Origin: Nocardia panacis
GTDB lineage: Bacteria > Actinomycetota > Actinomycetes > Mycobacteriales > Mycobacteriaceae
Assembly (NCBI RefSeq): GCF_003598715.1
Contig: NZ_QZFU01000010.1
Location: forward strand, 1 to 64,000
Length of the DNA stretch: 64,000 nucleotides
Direction of reading: 5' to 3'
Position 1 is the first letter of the stretch, and each line of letters begins with the position of its first letter. Below the pieces are notes generated by a model. It made no database searches and had not been told where the DNA came from. It saw only the letters and a program-made list of their open reading frames with translations. The translations under genes were made by a program, and so were the position numbers. Below, one piece after another: positions 26,469 through 34,871 of the stretch.

Positions 26469-28861
26469 ACGAACTGCGTCGACTCCGCGCCAAGAGTCCT
26501 CGGCGCACCGCCCCGCACGGTGAGGCTCTGGTCGACCACCTCGCCGCGACTCTGGTGGGCGCCGAGCGACTCAAACAGCGGGTCGGTCGCATCGCTGTCG
26601 TGCCGGATCGGTTTTGGGTGTGGGTTCTGATCGCGGCGCTGTTGCACGACGCGGGAAAGGTTCCTGATGGCTTCCAGCAGATGGTGGCCGCCGTCAATGG
26701 TCCGGTATGGAAGCAACGGCACGAGGTGTTCTCCCTCGGCTTCGTGGCGGACTTGCTGTCCAAATGGCCACTGGACGAACAACTCTGGGTCGCTGTCGGT
26801 GTGCTCACCCATCATCGCCCACTGATCGGGCCTGCCGGATGGGCCATCTTCTCGACCTACGACGAGTCGGATCCTGTCGAGTTCACCAAGCGGTTCGGGA
26901 CCGTGAATCCGGACGCCACCACCCTGCTACGGAACTGGCTGGCGCGAGTGCTCACCGGCACTGACCTGCTCGACGCAGTCCCCGACTCCGGTGACGATCT
27001 GGGCGCGGCAGCTCACACGCTGCTCGAAGCGATCCGAGACCAATGGGAGTACGACGGCCCCGGACCGGATTCGTGCTTGACCGCAGTGCTATTGCAGGGC
27101 GCGGTCACCTTCGCCGACCATATCTCCTCCGCACACGCGACGCTGCTCACCGAGCAACCACTCAACTCGGTCTTCGCGCTCGGACTGGTCACCGGCATGG
27201 AAGCATCCGGAAAACCGCTGCGCCGTCACCAGATCGAGGCAGCCGCCGCCGGCAAGCATCTGCTGGTTCGGATGCCGACCGGGTCGGGCAAAACCGAAGC
27301 CGCCCTCCTGTGGGCGGCAGCGCAGGTCGAACACGTGAAGGCCGCGACCGGCGGCCAGCCGCGAGTGTTCTATCTCCTGCCCTACCTCGCTTCGATCAAC
27401 GCGATGACCGACCGACTCGCAGATTTGCTCGGCGACAGCGATTTCGTCGGCGTCCTGCACTCGGAAGCCGCCTCCTATCACCTGGCTCGATCCATGTGCG
27501 CCGACACCGATCTCGATGAGACCTCTGCCGCCGAGCAGGCTGTCTCCCGCGCTGCGGCGTCTCGCTTGTTCCGCGAACTCGTCCGAGTCGGTACCCCATA
27601 CCAATTGCTGCGCAGCGCATTCGCAGGCCCGGCACACAGCTCGACCCTCATCGACTCCGCGAACTCGGTTTTCATCCTGGACGAACTCCACGCCTACGAG
27701 CCCCTGCGTCTGGGCATGATCCTGGCAATGATCGAGCTCTGGACCACCCTCGGTGGCCGCGTCGGAGTCGTGTCCGCGACACTCCCCTCCCGGCTCGAAA
27801 CACTACTCATCGACACACTCGGCGAATCGGACGTCACAGTCGTAGCAGCCGCGGATCAGCCATGGCCCCGACGCCACCGCCTAGGTCTGCGCGAACGCCA
27901 CCTCACCTCACCCCAGGCAGTCGACGAGATCGAACGTCGACTACACGCGGGCGAATCCGTGCTCGTCGTGGCCAACACCGTCAACGACGCCCGCGACCTC
28001 TACTCCCGCCTCGCGCCGATCGCACGGAAACTCCACGGTGAGCAAGCCGCTCTGCTGCTGCATTCCCGATTCAAGACCGGCGACCGTTCCGAGATCGAGG
28101 AGAGAATCCAGCAGCGGTACGGCACCGGGAAACCGCATCAGCCCGGCATCCTCGTCGCCACCCAAGTAGTTGAGGTGTCTCTCGACGTATCCTTCGACGC
28201 CCTGCACACCTCGGGTGCTCCCCTGGACGCGTTGATCCAGCGCTTCGGCCGGATCAATCGCATCGCGGTCAATCCGCCGGCGGACGTCGTCGTGCACGCT
28301 CCGGATTACCGCAAACGACCCACGAGCGACGACGAATGGGCCGACAGCGTCTACGACCGGACTCTCACCGAACTCACCATGTCCATACTTGGAGCGCACC
28401 AAAATGAAGTCCTCGACGAACAGCAGCTACAGCGCCGGCTCGACGAGCTGTACGAATCTGTGTGGGGCGATACTTGGCAATCGAGCGTCGAATTCGGCCG
28501 CAAACAATTCCGCGAACAGTTCCTGACCTTCGTTTCCCCCTTCGACAACACACGCGCACAGCTCGGTGACGAGACCTTCGATGAATTGTTCAACGGTATC
28601 GACGCCATCCTGGAACACGACATCGACGAGTACAGAGAAGCGCTGGCGGCAACCGAGGACAAAAGCGCCGGGCGACTACTCGGCAGCCAATTCCTGATCC
28701 CACTGCCGTACGCGGGCCGCTTTCAAAGCATCTACGACAAATCCCTGATGGTCAACGTCATCGATGCCGAATATGACTCCCTGACCGGTCTCGGTGCGAT
28801 CAGGACCAAACCCTCGATCCGGCCACACCCATCACTGACGGAAACATCATTTGATCACTGA
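26465..28861 (+). CDS. cas3: Cas3 nuclease-helicase with N-terminal HD domain
   Basis: A 798-residue protein that degrades DNA opened by Cascade. The HD nuclease domain shows LLHDAGK near residue 60 and an early conserved His (PHGEALVDHLAA). The superfamily 2 helicase has Walker A PTGSGKTEAAL near 273, a DELH motif II near 405, VVSATLPSR near 437, and VEVSLDVSFDAL plus QRFGRINR near 591. All motifs look intact, so interference should be functional. ATG at 26465 overlaps cas5 by four bases. In I-B loci cas4-cas1-cas2 normally follow; here cas3 is the last gene, followed by a hairpin. Confidence 0.93.
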   Translation: MNELRRLRAKSPRRTAPHGEALVDHLAATLVGAERLKQRVGRIAVVPDRFWVWVLIAALLHDAGKVPDGFQQMVAAVNGPVWKQRHEVFSLGFVADLLSKWPLDEQLWVAVGVLTHHRPLIGPAGWAIFSTYDESDPVEFTKRFGTVNPDATTLLRNWLARVLTGTDLLDAVPDSGDDLGAAAHTLLEAIRDQWEYDGPGPDSCLTAVLLQGAVTFADHISSAHATLLTEQPLNSVFALGLVTGMEASGKPLRRHQIEAAAAGKHLLVRMPTGSGKTEAALLWAAAQVEHVKAATGGQPRVFYLLPYLASINAMTDRLADLLGDSDFVGVLHSEAASYHLARSMCADTDLDETSAAEQAVSRAAASRLFRELVRVGTPYQLLRSAFAGPAHSSTLIDSANSVFILDELHAYEPLRLGMILAMIELWTTLGGRVGVVSATLPSRLETLLIDTLGESDVTVVAAADQPWPRRHRLGLRERHLTSPQAVDEIERRLHAGESVLVVANTVNDARDLYSRLAPIARKLHGEQAALLLHSRFKTGDRSEIEERIQQRYGTGKPHQPGILVATQVVEVSLDVSFDALHTSGAPLDALIQRFGRINRIAVNPPADVVVHAPDYRKRPTSDDEWADSVYDRTLTELTMSILGAHQNEVLDEQQLQRRLDELYESVWGDTWQSSVEFGRKQFREQFLTFVSPFDNTRAQLGDETFDELFNGIDAILEHDIDEYREALAATEDKSAGRLLGSQFLIPLPYAGRFQSIYDKSLMVNVIDAEYDSLTGLGAIRTKPSIRPHPSLTETSFDH

Positions 28862-29012
28862 CTCAAATATTGGCGGAGTACGCACACAATACCTCTGCAC
28901 AGCCCACGCCAACCGTCGCTCCACATACGAGAACTGCAACCCAAAGCCCTCAGCGAACATACGCAATTCGGATAATCCGCCCCAAGGGCTCGCGCCGTCG
29001 GGACATGCTAGG

Positions 29013-29030
29013 CGGAAGGCGATCCTTCCG
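29013..29030 (+). terminator. Possible terminator of the cas operon
   Basis: CGGAAGG-CGAT-CCTTCCG forms a perfect 7-bp stem followed by ATAATTTGC, about 150 bp after the cas3 stop. The surrounding 28862-29309 shows no convincing gene. Base composition there falls well below that of the cas genes, and no cas4 or cas1 remnant could be recognised. Confidence 0.45.
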
Positions 29031-29309
29031 ATAATTTGCTATGAATTCAATAAATCCACCATTTCCGCGTTTCGTGACGCCAATCAATCCATCCCTGAAA
29101 CCAGGGAACTGTACCGCAGAATCGCCAGGGCATAGTCGGCGCTATTCATGACAAATCTGGTCAGCTGACCGCGAATGGCGAGTGTTCACCCACGGAGATC
29201 GTGGGATTTCAAATGATAGAGATCGAACCTTCCTAAATGATGCAGATACAATAGGAGCAATGATAAACGGTTGACGTACCTCAAATGAAAACACGCACTA
29301 TCCGCAACT

Positions 29310-29636
29310 TCAATGCCTGCGTATCACTTTGATTAGTAACATCCCAGCCGAAGCGCCTGCCACTACACTCAGCGCGCCTGCCATTCCTGTTGACGTTAGG
29401 ACTACTGGCACAATCGAGCAAATAGCCAGCATCGCAAGGATGAAGAGGAGATGCTTTGCAGTAAAGTGTGAGCTAATAACACCAAGCCATACGCGATGAA
29501 TAAAATCAAGACCACCCGCCGGAGGCGTCGCTCCACGCTGCTGCAAGAGGCATGGCGCAGTTCTGCATGTATCACAGTAGTCTTCACGGCGCGAATAATC
29601 CTGACCGGAAGCATTTGAAGCACTGTCCACATTCAT
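29310..29636 (-). CDS. Small hypothetical membrane protein
   Basis: A 108-residue reading frame with a plausible GGGAAG ribosome site before ATG 29636. The N-terminal 55 residues are polar with a CDTC pair. Then come two hydrophobic helices, HLLFILAMLAICSIVPVVL and GALSVVAGASAGMLLIKVI, ending in basic IRRH. I do not recognise a family. It lies in the low-GC middle of the island where the adaptation genes would be expected. It may be a real accessory protein or chance. Confidence 0.45.
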   Translation of the reverse strand: MNVDSASNASGQDYSRREDYCDTCRTAPCLLQQRGATPPAGGLDFIHRVWLGVISSHFTAKHLLFILAMLAICSIVPVVLTSTGMAGALSVVAGASAGMLLIKVIRRH

Positions 29637-29947
29637 CTTCCCGAATTGATTGAAATTGAAAGGCAGTATTCACGTCTAGCACATTGAGATAGACAGGGCC
29701 TATGGCCGAATTCGTTGCGCAATGTTTCGACTTGTCCATCTAGATGACATACGACCATACAGCCATGGAGATTATTCAGCCAAGATTGCATTCAATCAAC
29801 GGTTCTCGATGCGCGAATTTCGGAACCGCGTTTCAAGCATGTCTAGTCGAACACCGCCGCCAGACCATGCAGGTTCGCAGTCAAGTTTGCAGTCTCGAAA
29901 TTAGTCAAACCCGAGGGAAGAATCACCGGATTGATAAGGAGAGTAGC

Positions 29948-30246
29948 TCACACCTCGCCGCTAGGCTCCTTGAACAATTCCTCGATTGTTGCTGGGTCTG
30001 CCGATTCTGCCGAGAGAAAACCGGAATCACCTCGGCGAACATTCCTTCGATAGATAACACGACGTTGCCCTTGACCTTCGTTGCAGTCGAAGAAACCTAT
30101 ACCACACGGAGCTACTTGGCGATATTCCCTCAAAGGGACAATCGGCGACCGGTCGACCTGTTCGGCAAACGCGATCAATCTAGTGTTTCAAACCCATCAG
30201 GGATGCCAGCGAGCACCTCGCGCGCTGGAATTAGAGGGTACTCCAC
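29948..30246 (-). pseudogene. Frameshifted gene remnant, family unknown
   Basis: On the minus strand, VEYPLIPAREVLAGIPDG continues to FETLD and then meets a stop. In the next frame a protein-like stretch follows at once: FAEQVDRSPIVPLREYRQ, FFDCNEGQGQRRVIYRRN, then SADPATIEELFKEPSGEV to a stop. The two pieces abut within a few bases, which suggests one gene with a frameshift and a lost 5' end. No family could be named. The flanking 29637-29947 holds nothing recognisable. Confidence 0.35.
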
Positions 30247-30534
30247 TCAAGCAGGAACCACAAACCTGCATTCGGCCAAGGCAATCAATCTAGTCGACCA
30301 CACCCTAGCATCAGCCCATCTCACAGTAGGGCGGTCGACGATCCAAAGATGACGAGAGGCGCTCTGAACAGGGATAACCCGGAATTCTGGGCGCTGAGCA
30401 TCACACTAGGACCTCGTCCATTTGGTTGCGTTGGGAACTGAATGTCCGGTTTGATCGGGGCTTTCTGGCGGTGATGCCGCCTATGGAGTGGTGCAGGTGG
30501 CACGAACGCCGGAGGGGTTCGTCAATGCGGTGGC

Positions 30535-31122
30535 CCCTTGGAGGACGAGGGAGAGTTACAGCGGATCACCAGGGGCAGCAAGCAACCGATCCGGGTGCCT
30601 CACGCAATCGTGGTGATGGCTTCCGCGCAATGTCAGCTGGTCCCGTTGGTCCGCAGGATGATCCTGGTCAGCGAAAGGTATGCGCGGCAGATGATCCATG
30701 GTTTCAACGAACGGGACTCGCGACGCTGGACCTAAAATGGAGCGGGTAAGACCGACGAGACGACGTGTGAGCGTATCGGTCAGATACCCGGTGCTGCCCC
30801 GTAATCTGGGCCAGTCCTTTTCGATGCGGAGTTTGTCGAAGTTGAGGTAGAACGAGATCGCCGATACCAGTCGCGAGAAACTGCGGAAGATCCTGACCGC
30901 GCAGGGAATTTCGTAGCAGGCGGCGAAGACCTGGAAGGTCGGAAGGATCCTAGTTCACCGACAAGATGGACCGGATCCTCGACCTCTACGGCCACCCACC
31001 CTTCGATACCTGGGTGATCTGTTTCTACGGGTTCGGGCCGTTGAACTTGCAACCCCATGCCGGGCACTGCTGGCTCACGCCCCGGCACCCGAATCGATTG
31101 CGGGCGACCTACCACCGCTGAT
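30535..31122 (+). pseudogene. IS630-family transposase remnant
   Basis: The first part reads EDEGELQRITRGSKQPIRV, then VPHAIVVMASAQCQ and MIHGFNERDSRRW, which matches the HTH region of IS630 transposases. The frame then changes (LATLDLKWSG). After about 200 degenerate bases the catalytic part resumes as KMDRILDLYGHPPFDTWVIC, then GFGPLNLQPHAGHCW and RLRATYHR to a stop. The DE of the usual VDEFGPLNLQP is lost. Frame changes and the missing acidic residue make it inactive. No terminal repeats were identified. Confidence 0.75.
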
Positions 31123-31573
31123 CGCCCCCTGCGGCGTCACGCTCCGGTAGCGCACCGTGGTGCTCATGTCAGCGATGACTAGATTCGATCACTTCACCTG
31201 CGGTGCAGTACATCTGAATCACCCCCGGATTTCTGCACATGCGGACATCTGTCTCCAGGCGGTCGCTCGAAGCAGGTCCAATAGGAGTCGGCTCCGCGCT
31301 CGGCCCATGGTCGGCGGCCGAACTGGCACACCAGCCGGGAGTCGTCGAACCTGCTCACCCACCCCTGGGGGAGGACGTCGGCGGCTGGAAGTCGGATCGT
31401 GAGCACGGGTGGACTATCCCTGCCCCTCTGGTGTCTACTCAAGCTCCCAAACCTGCGCAGTGCACTGCAGAGATTGCAGACCGGTCCCCATCACCCTCCC
31501 CACCTGAGACCAGACGTGCGCGAGCGAATTGAATTCGATTGGATCCGTAGCGATCTGACCTATCGTAGTGCCG
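31123..31573. other. Intergenic region without recognisable gene
   Basis: About 450 bp between the IS630 remnant and the next gene. No frame gives a protein-like product, and no tRNA-like or repeat structure was seen. It is probably decayed island DNA. Confidence 0.4.
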
Positions 31574-32083
31574 ATGGACATCGATGCTCTCCAGGTCGCA
31601 CGCGATCAGCTACGCTACATACTGATTACCGACTCGGCACCGATGAGTCTGGAGATGCGGCTGCAGTTGGGGCTGATCGCCGCGCAGGTCGCTCTCGCTG
31701 AGCGCCTACCGCTGCGAACCGACGACACGACGCGACCTCAGAACGTCGTCGAAGCGGATGAGTTCGTTTGGGACGACGTCACAGTGCAGCGCTTCATAGG
31801 CAGGCTCGGCCCGACCGGTCTGAGGGCGATTCGAGCATTGGTCGCCGCGGGGGGCACCGCGACACCGGAGCAGCTCAAGCGAGCGCTCGGCGCTAAGAAT
31901 CTGGGAGGGATGACCTCGAACCTGCGCCGGGCAGTCCACTACATAACCAAAAGAGTGCCGCCACCCTTACTGGTCGAAGCCCGGCATGAGGGCAATTCAT
32001 TGGCTGAGCCAATTCGGGAGTACAGATTCTCTGCAGGAACCCTGCCGATGGTCGTTACGGCACTGGAACAGCTCGACACATAA
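31574..32083 (+). CDS. Hypothetical protein with winged-helix-like segment
   Basis: A 169-residue soluble protein from ATG 31574 (a GTG two codons upstream is possible). The N-terminal half is helical and acidic (MDIDALQVARDQLRYILITD). Residues from about 85 on resemble a winged helix: GLRAIRALVAAGGTATPEQL, then KRALGAKNLGGMTSNLRRAVHYI. The C-terminus (IREYRFSAGTLPMVVTALEQL) looks like a wing plus final helix. A small DNA-binding regulator is a fair guess but no family is named. It lies in the island, upstream of the broken cas2. Confidence 0.5.
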   Translation: MDIDALQVARDQLRYILITDSAPMSLEMRLQLGLIAAQVALAERLPLRTDDTTRPQNVVEADEFVWDDVTVQRFIGRLGPTGLRAIRALVAAGGTATPEQLKRALGAKNLGGMTSNLRRAVHYITKRVPPPLLVEARHEGNSLAEPIREYRFSAGTLPMVVTALEQLDT

Positions 32084-32305
32084 CCGCGGATCATGCCCGA
32101 TGGCGTGAGGAGCAGATTATGGAGCTGTTTACACGGATGAAGCCGCGATATCGCCCTGCGATGACTTGTATCGATCCGTTCGGGAGGACACTGAGTGGGC
32201 AATCAACCTGATCGGCAGGACGATTCATCGCACCTAATCCCCTACGGCAGCGACCTCGGCGATCTATGGGAGAGACGATCGGCCCCGTAGCCGGAACCCA
32301 GCACG

Positions 32306-32407
32306 ATGCCGCTTATCCTCGATGCAGATGTGGGCGGTGAATCGGACGACGCTCTCGCCCTGGCTGACGCCGGAGGGTCGAGTGTACTGTCCCGGATCTG
32401 GTGGTGA
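32306..32407 (+). pseudogene. Possible nucleoside hydrolase N-terminal scrap
   Basis: Thirty-three codons read MPLILDADVGGESDDALALA and stop soon after. The pattern resembles the LxDxDxGxDDAxAL metal-binding start of inosine-uridine nucleoside hydrolases. Only the first 20 residues fit, so this is at best a fragment. It lies directly before cas2. Chance similarity cannot be excluded. Confidence 0.25.
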
Positions 32408-32409
32408 GC

Positions 32410-32671
32410 ATGTACGTCATCGTCGTCTATGACACCGCATCCCAACGAAACCCCCACGTACTCAAAGCATGCCGCAAATACCTCCACCACATCCAACGCA
32501 GCGTCTTCGAAGGAGCCATCAGCCCCGCCCAACTCAAACGCTTCCGCGCCGAAATCGTCAATGCCATCGACCCCACCTACGACAGCGTGCGTCTACACCT
32601 ACCCACCCGGCGCCACTCCCCAACGCGACGAATGGGGCACCCAGCAGTCGGCACCCTCCGACATCCTCTGA
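32410..32671 (+). pseudogene. cas2: cas2, inactivated by a frameshift
   Basis: ATG 32410 opens MYVIVVYDTASQRNPHVLKA, then YLHHIQRSVFEGAISPAQLK through DPTYDSV, a good Cas2 ferredoxin fold with the conserved VVYD aspartate. At about 32592-32596 the frame must change to continue with VYTYPPGATPQRDEWGTQQS and end at TGA 32669-32671, the expected Cas2 length of about 87 residues. In the original frame the protein runs on through CRISPR repeats, which is not biological. One extra base or two missing bases would explain it. Array 2 begins about 110 bp downstream, the usual place for cas2. cas1 and cas4 are absent upstream. Confidence 0.85.
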
Positions 32672-32712
32672 CCCGAACGCAGCGACACGCCGGAGTCTTA
32701 TGCAGTACCGAC

Positions 32713-32779
32713 GGTCCGCTGCAAAACCAGGACACACTCGGCTGGAAAAGGAACCTTCTGCCAGCAGCTTTACCTTCGG
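32713..32779 (+). promoter_or_regulatory. Leader of CRISPR array 2
   Basis: These 67 bp align ungapped with the leader of array 1 (reverse strand of 21835-21901). The best blocks are GGAAAAGGA-like and the repeat-proximal CCTTCTGCCAG...TTTACCTTCGG. This fixes transcription of array 2 as rightward. Confidence 0.7.
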
Positions 32780-33081
32780 GTCCGCATCCGCCCTACGAGG
32801 GCTCGCAACATGACCGGCTGTCCCGCCTCGATCGGGCTGGGCTTGCGGTGTCCGCATCCGCCCTACGAGGGCTCGCAACCCGAATCCCGCGCCCACCAGG
32901 TCCGACAGGTCCGGCGTCCGCGTCCGCATCCGCCCTACGAGGGCTCACAACTGATCGAGGACGCCGCCCACGCCATCGGCGCGGAACGTCCGCATCCGCC
33001 CGACGAGGGCTCGCAACGGGTGAGTCTCAAGATGTACCGGCAGCGTCAGACAGTCCGCACACGCCTTCGAGGGTTCGCAGC
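32780..33081 (+). CRISPR. CRISPR array 2: 5 repeats, 4 spacers
   Basis: Repeats at 32780, 32850, 32922, 32988 and 33053 have the same sequence as array 1 in the opposite orientation. The first two are exact; the third and fourth carry one change each. The last (about 33053-33081) has several substitutions and one missing base, marking the trailer end. Spacers are 40, 42, 36 and 35 bp. The array follows the broken cas2 and shares its leader with array 1, so both arrays were served by one system. Confidence 0.95.
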
Positions 33082-33234
33082 AGATCGGCACCATTGCGGA
33101 AGTCGAGCCAGTGGCCAGAAGGTAGATGCAAGACACGAAGTAGCCACCCACCCGAGCAGGCTTGAAGACCAGGGCATCATCGTCTAACGTTTCGACCCAC
33201 TCGATCACCGGAAGGTGGCGTAAGCACAATTTCG

Positions 33235-33261
33235 AGGGGCTCAAGTCCCCTCTCGCGCACA
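33235..33261 (+). other. Putative attR: duplicated tRNA-Leu 3' end
   Basis: AGGGGCTCAAGTCCCC through CGCGCACA repeats the tRNA-Leu 3' end at 18978-19004 with one T-to-C change. No tRNA 5' half precedes it. It marks the right end of the island. The rest of 33082-33429 holds no gene. Confidence 0.7.
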
Positions 33262-33429
33262 GAATCGCGGTGTTTACGCCACATTTTGCGGACCGGTGTC
33301 GACCGTCAGGTAGTGCTAGCTGGCTGCCGTGACAGAATTCCTCCAGTGCGAGCCACTGTGGGGTGGTCAGCTGGTTGGTCGGCCGGGGCGCTGCGGGGCC
33401 TGCAGGAGGGACCGTCCATCTAGATCGGT

Positions 33430-34842
33430 TCATCGACCTGATCTGATATCCCTGCGTTTCATTGCGGCTACCGCGGGGATGGCGGCCCAGGCCAGGAGCG
33501 CCATCATCGACATCGCCGCGGCCAGACCGAAATCGGTGTTGATGCTTCCGAAAACGGCGATGCCGACGACGAAACTGAATTGGAAGGTGGTCGTCGCTAT
33601 ACCGGTCGCATCCGCAATACGATCAGGTCGGACGCTCGCTACTGTCAGCCCCAGCAATGGGGTGAACCCGGCGCCGTATCCCAGGCCGGCCGCGGCGAGT
33701 AGCGCCATCGCCGGTCCCGCTGACCAGTGATCACCGCGCGACACGACGGCGAGCAGCATCAGACTGCCGCCGAGCACGAACAATCCGGCGATCACCAGGG
33801 CTGGATGCCGCTGCTGCGCTACCAAAGAGCCCGGTATCGAACCCACACCGAACCCGACGGCGAACGGAAGCAGTGCCAACCCGGCCGCGGCGGCCGGGTA
33901 ATGATGCCGATCCTGCAGATCGGCGGCTACGCAGTACAGGACAGCGGTGTATGTCGTGCTCGACAGCAGCAGTGCGAGCAAACCAGGGCGCATCCGTGGC
34001 ATTGCGAGAACGCCGAGGTCGAAAAGCGGGGATCCGCCACGACGCTGCTGGGCGCGCTGCCATGCGACGAAAACGACGAGCACCACGAGACCGCCTGCGA
34101 TCAGCAGCCATTCCGGGCTCGTCCATCCGGTGCTGGGGCCGAGCGTTAGCGGGCCGATGATCGCTCCGGCGCCAATGCTCAGCAAGGCGACTCCGGGCAG
34201 ATCCAGCCGGCGCGGCGACACCGGAATCACCGGGAGGAGTCGGACCGCTCCTATGAGGACCAGGACCCCGATCGGCAGGTTGATCAAAAATACCGTGCGC
34301 CAACCCAAGCCGAGAAGATCGGCGCTGATGAGGGCGCCACCGGCGGCCAGTCCCATACTCGCGCCGAGCGAGATCATCGCCCCGTACGCGGCCAGTGCCC
34401 TGGTCCGGGCGCTGCCGACGAAGTCGACCTGAATGAACGCGATCGCCTGCGGAATGGCCAGCGCCGCGCCGATGCCCTGGACTGCCCTTGCCGCGATCAG
34501 CAGGACACCGTTGGGTGCTGCGCCGGTTACGACGGAACCTACGGTGAACACAATGATCCCGAGCACGAAGATGCGCCGTCGTCCGCGATCGGAGCCGAGC
34601 CGCGCACCGGTGATCAAGGTGCTCGCATAGGTCAACGTGTAGGCCGCCACGGCCAACGCCGCCACGCCGGACTCGATCTTCAGGTCTCGCTCGATTGATG
34701 GTGCGGCCACGTTGCCGACCGTGGTATCCATCGACGCCATGAATTGACCGGTCAACACCACGGCCAACGCCGCCCAGCGCCTGCGGGACGTCGTTGTCAC
34801 GTCCCCGGTCTCGACGCGATCGAAGCCCGGACGTGCGATCAT
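33430..34842 (-). CDS. MFS drug:H+ antiporter, 14-TM DHA2/EmrB type
   Basis: A 470-residue membrane protein with about fourteen hydrophobic helices. Family motifs are present: LTGQFMASMDTTVGNVAAPS in TM1 (the DxTVVNVALP element), LGSDRGRRRIFVLG as motif A, and AVQGIGAALAIPQAIAFI. ATG 34842 follows AAGGAG; a longer in-frame version lacks support. It lies 29 bp after the kynureninase-like gene in the same direction. As last gene of the putative biosynthetic cluster it is likely the product exporter or self-resistance pump. Confidence 0.88.
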   Translation of the reverse strand: MIARPGFDRVETGDVTTTSRRRWAALAVVLTGQFMASMDTTVGNVAAPSIERDLKIESGVAALAVAAYTLTYASTLITGARLGSDRGRRRIFVLGIIVFTVGSVVTGAAPNGVLLIAARAVQGIGAALAIPQAIAFIQVDFVGSARTRALAAYGAMISLGASMGLAAGGALISADLLGLGWRTVFLINLPIGVLVLIGAVRLLPVIPVSPRRLDLPGVALLSIGAGAIIGPLTLGPSTGWTSPEWLLIAGGLVVLVVFVAWQRAQQRRGGSPLFDLGVLAMPRMRPGLLALLLSSTTYTAVLYCVAADLQDRHHYPAAAAGLALLPFAVGFGVGSIPGSLVAQQRHPALVIAGLFVLGGSLMLLAVVSRGDHWSAGPAMALLAAAGLGYGAGFTPLLGLTVASVRPDRIADATGIATTTFQFSFVVGIAVFGSINTDFGLAAAMSMMALLAWAAIPAVAAMKRRDIRSGR

Positions 34843-34871
34843 CACGGGCGGTCTTCTCCTTCCTCGGACAC

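Noticed and set aside
29744..30352. A 202-codon plus-strand frame in the island
   Set aside because: The translation is not protein-like. The opposite strand over the same bases contains a more convincing, frameshifted sequence.
32084..32400. A cas1 remnant upstream of cas2
   Set aside because: All frames were read for Cas1-like C-terminal motifs; none was found. Only a weak nucleoside-hydrolase-like scrap was seen.
32401..33165. A 254-residue fusion of Cas2 with a repeat-derived tail
   Set aside because: The second half reads through CRISPR repeats and spacers. The true Cas2 end is in another frame, so a frameshifted cas2 explains it better.
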